Shown: in pieces, positions 25,664-32,865 of the stretch
Layout: every line of letters begins with the position of its first letter
Position numbering within the stretch: the first letter of the stretch is position 1
Source of the DNA: Gammaproteobacteria bacterium 54_18_T64
Lineage (GTDB): Bacteria; Pseudomonadota; Gammaproteobacteria; Pseudomonadales; Porticoccaceae
Direction: 5' to 3'
Assembly: GCA_002162825.1 (NCBI GenBank)
Contig: MAAU01000008.1
Location: 1 to 34,311, forward strand
Length of the DNA: 34,311 nt
Position numbers and translations under genes: made by a program
Notes under the pieces: generated by a model
Database searches by the model: none
The model's input: only the letters and a program-made list of their open reading frames with translations
What the model was told of the DNA's origin: nothing

Positions 25664-26110
25664 ATGACCAAGATAAAGCGCTTTAAACAATTGGAAAAAA
25701 TGGCGGAGCACGCCTGTGATAAGGCCGGTCGCGAGCTGGGTCAGGCGCAGGAAAGTCACAGTAAGGAGCAGGCTCAACTCGAGCAACTCACCGGCTTCTT
25801 TGAAGAATATCGCCAGCGTTTTCACGATGCCGGCGCCAGTGGCATGAACGCCCGGCAGTTGGGCGATTTTCGCGCCTTTTTTGGCCAGCTGGATAAGGCG
25901 ATTGAAACTCAGCGCCAGACCCTGGTCGACCTGGGAGCCAAGGTGATGGAGCGCCAGACGCAGTGGATAGCCAAGCATCAGCGCACGCAAAGCCTGTCCA
26001 ACGCCCTGGTACAGGTTCAAAAAGAGCAGTTGTTGCAGCGCAATAAACGTGAACAAAAAGAAATTGATGAGCGCTCGGGCCTCGCTGGTAAGTGCGGCTG
26101 GGGTGATTAG
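25664..26110 (+). CDS. fliJ: Flagellar export chaperone-escort protein FliJ
   Basis: The 148-residue protein is a long charged alpha-helical hairpin (KRFKQLEKMAEHACDKAGRELGQAQ; QLDKAIETQRQTLVDLGAKVMERQTQW; QLLQRNKREQKEIDER), the size and pattern of FliJ. It lies 45 bases after fliI, the invariable neighbour. ATG 25664 is used instead of the in-frame TTG 25661. The ribosome site is weak, so coupling with fliI may help translation. FliJ recycles export chaperones with FliI and FlhA. Confidence 0.88.
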   Translation: MTKIKRFKQLEKMAEHACDKAGRELGQAQESHSKEQAQLEQLTGFFEEYRQRFHDAGASGMNARQLGDFRAFFGQLDKAIETQRQTLVDLGAKVMERQTQWIAKHQRTQSLSNALVQVQKEQLLQRNKREQKEIDERSGLAGKCGWGD

Positions 26111-26192
26111 GCACAGCCCCTGTCGTATTTTACCTTCCCGTAGCTTTGTCGCCCAAGGCTCTTAGAGCACCTACGCATTATAAAAAGTTAAG

Positions 26193-26209
26193 CTGGCCCG
26201 CGTTTTGCA
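26193..26209 (+). promoter_or_regulatory. Sigma-54 promoter of fliK
   Basis: CTGGCCCG-CGTT-TTGCA has GG at 26195-26196 and GC at 26207-26208, 10 bases apart, matching the consensus YTGGCACG-N4-TTGCW with one change. It is 120 bases upstream of the fliK ATG and places fliK under FleQ or FleR control separate from fliFGHIJ. Confidence 0.82.
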
Positions 26210-26329
26210 GTTGCTTTGTTGAAAGGAAATTTACGAGACCCTGTCTGTCGGATCTACTGCGTTTAAAAGCGTTGTTTGGCAGCCTGATCTCCACCTCTAT
26301 CAGCAGAGACAGATAAACGCGAGGTTCTT

Positions 26330-28060
26330 ATGCCCCTATCCATGTCGGTGGCTGCTCCAGCCAGTCAGACTGCTCAAATGTTGAGCGCGAACTCGGCGTC
26401 GACTCCCGCTGCTTCAGGGGAGGGTGGCAAGGGCGACGCGGCCTTCTCCAATCATCTTAAGGCTCAGCAGCGCGGTGAACAAAAAACGACCGACTCGACC
26501 AAATCAGAAGTGGCCAACGGGCGGGATGAAGCCGTCGTAGAGCCCGTAGACACTGAGGATAAGGCCGCCAAGTCAGGGCCCGCAAGCACTTCTGAAAAGA
26601 CCGCCGAAAAGATGCCAGGCAATGAAAAGGGCAAGGCGAGTGAGGCTCCGGGGCAAGCCCCCGTAGGTACCCCAAGTGAAGATGTCTTGGCCACGAATGT
26701 CGGGCTACAGCGTGCGCCCGCCCTGGGTTTGTCAGACCGGGAGCTAGAGGCTCCCTTTGCCACGATGGGTGAAAGGGTGTTGGCGCTGTTGGCGGCCAAT
26801 GATGTGGCAACTGATGAGGCGATTGCTTCCAGTGATAGCCCTATCGACCTGCCGGCACTAGCCGAGGGCGGCAATGAGCCGCCACTTGAAGACCAGTCTT
26901 TGCCGCAGCAGGGGGCGGAGGCCGAGACGGAAGTTGATGCAGAACCACTATTTTTTACAGGGTCATTGGCCGGTCTTGAATCACAGCCTGCGGATGGTGA
27001 GGCTCACGTGCCAGGAGTGGTGGATGTCGCAGTTGCCGTGAAACCGGCTCAAGGGGATCCTGCCCAGGTAGCGGCGTCCCTGCGTCAGGGGCCTGTTGTA
27101 ACAGAGAATGAGCTGGAGCTTAGTAATAAGGCGCCATTGAGGCCGCTGCCAAATGCTGAGTTAGCGTCCGCGTCTCGCTCGGCCCTACCGAGTGCTGCCG
27201 TGGCACTGGCGCGCACTGTGCCGGGTAAAACCCTGGCAGAGCCGAGTGCTAGTCTCGATACTGAGTCCGTGGACGACGCTGATCTGGATCTGGTTCTGAA
27301 CCCCAACAAGTCGACACAAAAGCCCGGCTTGTTGGAGGGCTCGGTCGTCAGGCAGCCAACGCCGGCGGGAGCCGAAAATCTTGGCAGTCCCGGGGCTTCT
27401 AAAGATAACTTTGCCCAGGTGCGCCAAAATATTATGGCGGCGATGGCCGGCAAGTCGGATATTCCCAGTCCGCTCAATGCCGCTGTTGCTGGAGCTGGCC
27501 TTGAAGTGAGTGAGGCAACACCACAGCAAAGCCTGAATGTCTCCAGTCTTAGCTCGACCCTGGCGCTATCCGGCAATGAGCCGGCAAAATACAGCGCCAC
27601 TCAGGAAACCGGCCCGCAACGTTCTTTTACCTTGCAGACACCGGCCGGACAGCCCGGCTGGGATGCCGAGTTGGGCAATCGCATACGTTGGATGGTCGGG
27701 CAGAATAATTCGGGGGTTGAGTTGCGACTTAACCCACCGGAGCTGGGCAGTATAGAGGTCAAACTCGCCACCGAGGGCGAGCGCACCAGCGTCACCTTTA
27801 TCTCCAGTAACCCCGCTGCTCGAGAGGCACTGGAAGCGGCATTGCCGCGACTGCGTGAAATGTTTGCCGAAAGTGGTATGGACCTGGCCAACGCCGATGT
27901 GGCGGACCGAGGTCTACAGCAAGAGCGGGAGCAACTAGCGGGCTCCGATGGCTTTGCCGCAGACGCCGACGGTAGCGAGGGGGTGGTATTGGAGGCTGGG
28001 CTCGAATTGACTCAGGGGCAGCCGGCAGAGGGTCGCGGTGTTATTGATTATTATATTTAA
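26330..28060 (+). CDS. fliK: Flagellar hook-length control protein
   Basis: The 576-residue protein has a long disordered N-terminal part rich in Ser, Ala, Glu and Pro (~1-430), as expected for the molecular ruler, and a compact C-terminal Flg_hook domain (~440-540: LGNRIRWMVGQNNSGVELRLNPPELGSIEVKLATEG). The latter binds FlhB and switches export specificity. GAGG ends 5 bases before ATG 26330. The N-terminal part is poorly conserved in the family, so only the C-terminal domain gives the call. It is convergent with the small gene 28134-28319 on the other strand. Confidence 0.92.
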   Translation: MPLSMSVAAPASQTAQMLSANSASTPAASGEGGKGDAAFSNHLKAQQRGEQKTTDSTKSEVANGRDEAVVEPVDTEDKAAKSGPASTSEKTAEKMPGNEKGKASEAPGQAPVGTPSEDVLATNVGLQRAPALGLSDRELEAPFATMGERVLALLAANDVATDEAIASSDSPIDLPALAEGGNEPPLEDQSLPQQGAEAETEVDAEPLFFTGSLAGLESQPADGEAHVPGVVDVAVAVKPAQGDPAQVAASLRQGPVVTENELELSNKAPLRPLPNAELASASRSALPSAAVALARTVPGKTLAEPSASLDTESVDDADLDLVLNPNKSTQKPGLLEGSVVRQPTPAGAENLGSPGASKDNFAQVRQNIMAAMAGKSDIPSPLNAAVAGAGLEVSEATPQQSLNVSSLSSTLALSGNEPAKYSATQETGPQRSFTLQTPAGQPGWDAELGNRIRWMVGQNNSGVELRLNPPELGSIEVKLATEGERTSVTFISSNPAAREALEAALPRLREMFAESGMDLANADVADRGLQQEREQLAGSDGFAADADGSEGVVLEAGLELTQGQPAEGRGVIDYYI

Positions 28061-28133
28061 TGGCGGAGAGCTTGTGCCTTTGGGGCGAAGAGCCACAGCG
28101 GGCAAGCAGTAATATCCTTTTGCTAGCCAGTCG

Positions 28134-28319
28134 CTAAATGTATTCGTCGATGTGGATCTGACCGTCGTCGTCTGACTTATTGTTATCTTCCTCGTCGTCG
28201 CTCCCAGTGTTTTGTTGCTTTTTTTCCTGAGCCAGGGATTTTTGTTTGTCGGTGACGGACTTGCTGCGCGGTGTGCGCAGGGGAGGGGGGGTTCCAGGGG
28301 GAGTGATTTCGTTAGCCAT
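28134..28319 (-). CDS. Small acidic protein of unknown function, last gene of the flhA-motD operon
   Basis: The 61-residue protein is Pro/Lys-rich at the N-terminus (PPGTPPPLRTPRSK) and Asp/Glu/Ser-rich at the C-terminus (SDDEEDNNKSDDDGQIHIDEYI). A strong ribosome site (AGGAGG, 28325-28330) lies 5 bases before the ATG at 28319, and it is 51 bases downstream of motD on the same strand, which is why I count it as a real gene although it is short. No signal peptide or membrane segment is visible, and no family was recognised. Its location suggests a role in motility, but that is only context. Confidence 0.62.
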   Translation of the reverse strand: MANEITPPGTPPPLRTPRSKSVTDKQKSLAQEKKQQNTGSDDEEDNNKSDDDGQIHIDEYI

Positions 28320-28370
28320 CTCGGCCTCCTGCCGCTTATTACCGTCGTGTTATTTTAGCTCGGCGCCGCC

Positions 28371-29174
28371 TCAGCGATTTCTGAGGCGCGGATCAAAACC
28401 AGTGGCGAGAATGACGATAACGACTCGCCGATTTGTCGAGCGCCCAGCGGCCGTGTCATTGCTGACCTTGGGTTGATATTCACCGTAGCCAATTGAGGCC
28501 AAATTCTTCGGTGTCACACCGAAGGCGGAGAAGAGTCGCACCACGGTGGCAGCGCGCGCCGCCGACAACTCCCAATTGGAGGGATAAATACTGTTTTTAA
28601 TGGGCAGGTTGTCGGTGAAGCCCTCAACATGAATTTTGTTGTTGCGAGTTTTCAAGACATTGCTCAGGCCACGCAGCACCGGTCTGGCACTGGGGGAGAG
28701 CTTGCTACTACCACTGGTAAATAAAACCTTACTGTTGATTTCTATTTCCAGCCAGTTTTTCGATTGGCGCACCGACACCAGTTCGGTTTCGAGTAGGGCC
28801 TTTAGGGCATTATTAACCTTTTCTCCCAGTCTAGACATTTCGGGTGAGCTTTTATTGCGCGAGGGATCCACCTTAATGGCATCTTTGTCCATGGACTGGG
28901 GTAGGTCGAGCTTGATCGGTGTGCGGTTTAAGGGGGTGGGTGCAATCGGGAAAGAGGTGGTGGCGGTGCCGAATTGCACCGGATTCATGGAGCGACTTTG
29001 ACTGGAGAAGGAGGCGACGAGGGAGTGTGAAAGCACGCGAAATTTACCCTCGTTGACCGAGGAAATGGAATACATCACCACAAAAAAGGCAAACAATAAG
29101 GTAATAAAATCGGCGTAGGAGACCAGCCACCGCTCGTGGTTTTCGTGTTCTTCGGGTGCGCGCTTTCTGGCCAT
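28371..29174 (-). CDS. motD: Flagellar motor stator protein MotD (MotB type)
   Basis: The 267-residue protein has a charged N-terminus, one membrane helix ending in SYADFITLLFAFFVVMYSIS with the ion-binding Asp22 in the invariant YADF position, a plug/linker, and a C-terminal OmpA-like peptidoglycan-binding domain (~130-260: ILATGFDPRLRNR at the end, with HVEGFTDNLPIKNSIYPSNWELSAARAATVV in the middle). With MotC it forms a torque-generating stator. Its ATG is 9 bases after motC on the same strand. The ion, H+ or Na+, cannot be told from this sequence alone. Confidence 0.93.
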   Translation of the reverse strand: MARKRAPEEHENHERWLVSYADFITLLFAFFVVMYSISSVNEGKFRVLSHSLVASFSSQSRSMNPVQFGTATTSFPIAPTPLNRTPIKLDLPQSMDKDAIKVDPSRNKSSPEMSRLGEKVNNALKALLETELVSVRQSKNWLEIEINSKVLFTSGSSKLSPSARPVLRGLSNVLKTRNNKIHVEGFTDNLPIKNSIYPSNWELSAARAATVVRLFSAFGVTPKNLASIGYGEYQPKVSNDTAAGRSTNRRVVIVILATGFDPRLRNR

Positions 29175-29183
29175 AATTAGTTG

Positions 29184-29921
29184 CTAAAAGTAACCGCGTA
29201 ATTTTGCTTCAATATTGCGGTGGTTTTCACCCTCGGCAATGGCCACGATGCCCTCGATAATCATTTCCTGAATATGGCAGCGATCACTGATCAGGGTTTT
29301 TAATTTATTGGCAGCGGGCAAGAGGAATAAGTTGGCCATACCGACACCGTAAATCGTTGCGACAAAGGCGACGGCAATACCGGGCCCCAGCGAAGAGGGG
29401 TCGGCCAGGTTGTTCATGACGTGAATCAGCCCCAACACGGCGCCGATAATACCGATGGTAGGGCTGTAGCCCCCCATGCCCTCATAGACCTTTGCCCCCT
29501 TCAGATCGAAGGCCTCCCGGGTGGTGATTTCCACCTCCATGGTGCTGCGTATGGACTCGGGTTCATTGCCGTCAACCAGTAGTTGCAGGCATTTCTGGAT
29601 AAATAATTCCTCTTCCTCATCGGCGATATTTTCCAGCCCCAGTAGGCCTTCTTTGCGGGCTATTTGACTCCACTCAATGATTTTCTGCAGGGTTGTGGCG
29701 GGGTCCAGTGTCGGTGGGATGAAAATCCAGCGCAGCAACTTGATGCCGTGGATGAAAATCTTGAGCGGGGTTTGCACCATGATGGCACCGAGAGTGCCGC
29801 CAAAAACAATTAAAAAAGCGGTGAGCTGTAATAGTGAGTCGAGGTGCCCTCCCTCGAGGGCATTGCCGCCAATAATGGCGGCAAAGGCAAAAATAACGCC
29901 GAGCAAGGTGAGAATATCCAT
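29184..29921 (-). CDS. motC: Flagellar motor stator protein MotC (MotA/PomA type)
   Basis: The 245-residue protein has four membrane helices, with DILTLLGVIFAFAAIIGGNAL and LQLTAFLIVFGGTLGAIMVQ at the N-terminus, the cytoplasmic loop, and GYSPTIGIIGAVLGLIHVMNNL and PGIAVAFVATIYGVGMANLFLLPAANKLK in the last half, a typical MotA/PomA pattern. It interacts with FliG charged residues and with MotD. It follows fliA by 24 bases. In Pseudomonas cheY, cheZ, cheA and cheB normally separate fliA from motC; these are absent here. Confidence 0.94.
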   Translation of the reverse strand: MDILTLLGVIFAFAAIIGGNALEGGHLDSLLQLTAFLIVFGGTLGAIMVQTPLKIFIHGIKLLRWIFIPPTLDPATTLQKIIEWSQIARKEGLLGLENIADEEEELFIQKCLQLLVDGNEPESIRSTMEVEITTREAFDLKGAKVYEGMGGYSPTIGIIGAVLGLIHVMNNLADPSSLGPGIAVAFVATIYGVGMANLFLLPAANKLKTLISDRCHIQEMIIEGIVAIAEGENHRNIEAKLRGYF

Positions 29922-29945
29922 GTATTTATTATCCGGGTTGTCGCT

Positions 29946-30665
29946 TTATTGGACATCATCAGCGCTAGATGTCCAGGACAATAGTCTGGAGCGGAGTTTG
30001 CTGAGTATCTGGCTGTGAATCTGACTGACTCGCGACTCGCTGATCTCGAGTACGGCGCCAATTTCTTTGAGGTTTAATTCGTCGTCATAATAGAGTGACA
30101 TCAGGGTTTTTTCACGCTCCGGCAATTGTTCTATCTGGGCGGCGAGGGCGCCGCGAAAGGCGGCATCGTGCACTCTGTCCTGGGGGGAGTCGCCAGCGGG
30201 AAGGTCGACCTCGGTGGCATCGACAAAGGTGGCCTTACAGGCTGCCGTATCGCGCAATAGTTGATAGTACTCATCCATCTCCACGCCCAGCTGGGCGGCG
30301 ATTTCACTGTCTCGGGGACAGCGTTGTAGGGCGATTTCGGCACTGCGGGTGGCCTGGGCCAGCCAGCGGGCCTTTTGCTGAATACTGCGTGGCGACCAGT
30401 CGTAACGTCGCACCTCGTCGAGAATGGCGCCGCGAATGCGGATCCCGGCGAAGGTTTCAAAGCTGGCACCATGGCCGCTGCGGTAACTTTTTGCCGCCTC
30501 GAGTAGACCGATTAGGCCGACCTGGGTGAGGTCGTCAATATCGATGCCAGCGGGCAATCGGGCGGCGATATGGTAAGCGATTTTTTTCACTAAATGAAGA
30601 TAGTCGTTAACCAGTTTTTCACTGTTACCGAATTCTTCGTCAGCGTAGAAAACCGCTTTACTCAT
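29946..30665 (-). CDS. fliA: RNA polymerase sigma factor for flagellar operons (sigma-28)
   Basis: The 239-residue protein has region 2 (EKLVNDYLHLVKKIAYHIAARLPAGIDIDDLTQVGLIGLLEAAKSY), region 3 (FETFAGIRIRGAILDEVRRYDWSPRSIQQKAR) and region 4 (LPEREKTLMSLYYDDELNLKEIGAVLEISESRVSQIHSQ), as in FliA. The near-perfect FliA promoter upstream of fliC is its likely target. Its ATG overlaps the fleN end by 4 bases, so it is translationally coupled with it. FlgM, its anti-sigma factor, is not in the window. Confidence 0.97.
   Translation of the reverse strand: MSKAVFYADEEFGNSEKLVNDYLHLVKKIAYHIAARLPAGIDIDDLTQVGLIGLLEAAKSYRSGHGASFETFAGIRIRGAILDEVRRYDWSPRSIQQKARWLAQATRSAEIALQRCPRDSEIAAQLGVEMDEYYQLLRDTAACKATFVDATEVDLPAGDSPQDRVHDAAFRGALAAQIEQLPEREKTLMSLYYDDELNLKEIGAVLEISESRVSQIHSQILSKLRSRLLSWTSSADDVQ
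29951..29974 (-). repeat. Inverted repeat at the 3' end of fliA
   Basis: GGACATC (29951-29957) and GATGTCC (29968-29974) are perfect complements around a 10-base loop with an inner AGCGCT. In the mRNA it would form a hairpin just inside the fliA stop and ~30 bases before motC. No T-tract follows, so it looks more like a processing or stability element than a terminator. Confidence 0.3.
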
Positions 30666-31510
30666 GCAGCGTATTCCTCATTGGGGTAGCCGACGACGCG
30701 CTCGATAAAGAATTCCATATTGCCGCTGGCCAGTTCGGGAACGGGCCATTGGTCGATGGTTTTTGTCAGTCGCTTGATGGCCTGGGCCGAGGGACTGCGC
30801 GGGAAGGCTTCAACCACGGGCATTTGGTGACGCACGGCCTTGCGCAGGTAGTCGTCCATGGGTATGGAGCCAATGTGCACCGCGACGATGTCGAGGAAGT
30901 GGTCGGTGACGCGGGATATTTTGCGAAATAACTCCTCGCCGTGGGCGTTGTTGTTGACCATGTTGGCGAGGATGTGAAAGCGTTTAACGCCGTGGTCGCG
31001 GCTCATCACCTTAATCAATGCATAGGCATCGGTGATCGAGGTCGGCTCGTCGCAAACCACCACCACGACCTCCTGGCAGGCCTTGCAGAAGGTAATCACG
31101 CTGTCGGAAATGCCGGCGGCGGTATCGACAATCATGGTGTCGACAGGAAATTCTAGTTCGCTGAAGGCGCGCACCAGGCCGGCGTTTTCCGCTGGCGAGA
31201 GATCGGCCATGCTCGAGACACCGGAGGAGGCGGGAATCACTTTTAGACCCAGGGGGGCATCGACAATAATTTCATCGAGGCTGCGCTCGCCGGAGATAAC
31301 ATGGCGCAGGTCATATTTGGGGTGGAGGTCGAAGAGGATGTCGACATTGGCGAGGCCGAGGTCGGCATCCATTAACAGCACCTTATTGCCCTGTTTGGCA
31401 AAAGAGGCGGCCAGATTGACGGAGATGTTGGTTTTGCCGACGCCGCCCTTGCCACTGGTGACGGCTATTACGCGCACTGGTTTTTGCTGTGTTGTTGAGT
31501 GATTAACCAT
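30662..31510 (-). CDS. fleN: Flagellar number regulator FleN/FlhG (MinD-like ATPase)
   Basis: The 282-residue protein has a deviant Walker A SGKGGVGKT (residues 19-27), LLMDADLGLANVDILF as the A'/switch I region and VDTMIVDTAAGISDSVITF as Walker B, the features of ParA/MinD family ATPases. FleN limits the number of polar flagella by antagonising FleQ and pairing with FlhF. ATG 31510 is chosen since the region upstream of it overlaps flhF and gives no conserved sequence. The start lies within the last 8 bases of flhF. Confidence 0.96.
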   Translation of the reverse strand: MVNHSTTQQKPVRVIAVTSGKGGVGKTNISVNLAASFAKQGNKVLLMDADLGLANVDILFDLHPKYDLRHVISGERSLDEIIVDAPLGLKVIPASSGVSSMADLSPAENAGLVRAFSELEFPVDTMIVDTAAGISDSVITFCKACQEVVVVVCDEPTSITDAYALIKVMSRDHGVKRFHILANMVNNNAHGEELFRKISRVTDHFLDIVAVHIGSIPMDDYLRKAVRHQMPVVEAFPRSPSAQAIKRLTKTIDQWPVPELASGNMEFFIERVVGYPNEEYAA

Positions 31511-32783
31511 GGAGTCGTTTCCCCTCGCTGTGGGTAGTGGGTCGCGTGCTCTCAGTTTCAAGTATAGGTTGGTGAGGGCTACTGCGTTGTAATAAGTCCC
31601 GGGCAATTTTGACCAATTCAATGGCTGAACCGGGGTGGAGGTCTTCCGGCACTTTCTGGCCGTTACTGATGAAGAAGGTCGGCAGCTGGTGCTTGATCAC
31701 CGCATTGAGCACACCGCCGAGACTGGCAGCCTCGTCGACCTTGGTGATCACGGTGCCGGCGAGTTTTATATCGCTGAACACCGACATGATTTCAGCGGTG
31801 ATGGCCTGCTGTGCGGTGGCCGACAAGGTCAAGTAGAACTGAATATCGTGGCCGGCGCCGACCAGTGTTGCCAGCTGTTTAGAGAGCTCGATGTCGCGCT
31901 GACTCATGCCCGCTGTGTCGATTAAAATCAGCTCCTTGTCGCTGAGCTGGTCGAGAATGTCGGACAGCTCGAGGCGGTCGGTGGCCAGGAAAACCGGGAT
32001 GTCGAGCAGCTGTCCAAAGGTGCTGAGCTGATCGACACCGCCAATGCGAAAGCAATCGGTGGTAATCAAACCGATCTTGTCGGCGCCGTGGCGCAGGGCG
32101 TACTGTGCCGCCAGTTTGGCGACGGTGGTGGTTTTCCCCACTCCGGTGGAGCCGATAATGGCGTAAGTGCCACCGTGCGCCAGTAGGTCGTGATCGCTCT
32201 CGGTGAGCATGGCGGCGAGATCTAACAGCGCCTGTTTCCAGGCGGCCTCGGCATCGTCGGGCGCAGCGCTCTGAGCGGCCAGTGTTGTGCAAAACTCGCG
32301 CTTCAGGCCGAGGCTGGCGAGTCTGCGCATCAGCGCAGCCTTGTGGGGATTGTGGCGGCCTATCTCGCGCCAGGACATTTGCGTCAGTTCACCCTCGATC
32401 AGACCGCGCAGGTCGGATATCTCCCGGCGTAGATCGGAGAGTTCATCGGCGTTTCCCGCGCTGTTGTTATGGGCGCTTGCCGCGCGCGCCTTGAGCAAGT
32501 GTGACTGCAAGCTAGGGGATGCCTGTTCGGGGGTTGCCGCTTGCCGTTGCGTGGCAGCTTCTGGCCGTGGTGCCGTGCCCTGTGCGGCGGTGTGAGCGGG
32601 TGCGTGCTCCGTCTCGTTGGCTAGTTGCTCGACCTCCTCGACTTCAAAGTCGATGGCGGCAGTGATTTCAACGCCGTTGCCGAGCTTCTTATTGGAGAGA
32701 ATTACCGCGTCCGGGCCCCAGGTATCCCTGACGCTACGAATCGCTTCGCGCATGGTGTCGGCCGTGAATCGCTTGATTTTCAT
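31503..32783 (-). CDS. flhF: Flagellar biosynthesis GTPase FlhF (SRP-like)
   Basis: The 426-residue protein starts with KIKRFTADTMREAIRSVRDTWGPDAVILSNKK, the FlhF N-terminus, followed by a variable Gln/Ala-rich linker (~50-105), the N domain, and the G domain with P-loop IGSTGVGKTTT, DCFRIGGVDQL and LILIDTAGM as in SRP GTPases, with AGTVITKVDEAASLGG near the end. It sets the polar site of flagellar assembly. ATG 32783 is used because AAGGTGG lies 5 bases before it; the in-frame GTG 32792 falls inside that ribosome site. Confidence 0.96.
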   Translation of the reverse strand: MKIKRFTADTMREAIRSVRDTWGPDAVILSNKKLGNGVEITAAIDFEVEEVEQLANETEHAPAHTAAQGTAPRPEAATQRQAATPEQASPSLQSHLLKARAASAHNNSAGNADELSDLRREISDLRGLIEGELTQMSWREIGRHNPHKAALMRRLASLGLKREFCTTLAAQSAAPDDAEAAWKQALLDLAAMLTESDHDLLAHGGTYAIIGSTGVGKTTTVAKLAAQYALRHGADKIGLITTDCFRIGGVDQLSTFGQLLDIPVFLATDRLELSDILDQLSDKELILIDTAGMSQRDIELSKQLATLVGAGHDIQFYLTLSATAQQAITAEIMSVFSDIKLAGTVITKVDEAASLGGVLNAVIKHQLPTFFISNGQKVPEDLHPGSAIELVKIARDLLQRSSPHQPILETESTRPTTHSEGKRLHG

Positions 32784-32865
32784 TATTGCCACCTTCTACG
32801 AGCTGAGTCGCTATACCCGCTTATTACTGGTCTCGGGGCCCAATGCCCCACATCTTATCTAGCAA

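Noticed and set aside
26457-26874. Minus-strand open frames opposite fliK
   Set aside because: The frames are caused by the Ala/Glu/Ser-rich fliK sequence; no ribosome site or domain.
28061-28133. Possible bidirectional terminator between fliK and the small minus-strand gene
   Set aside because: Only a 5-bp GCTTG/CAAGC pairing with a long loop was found; not convincing.
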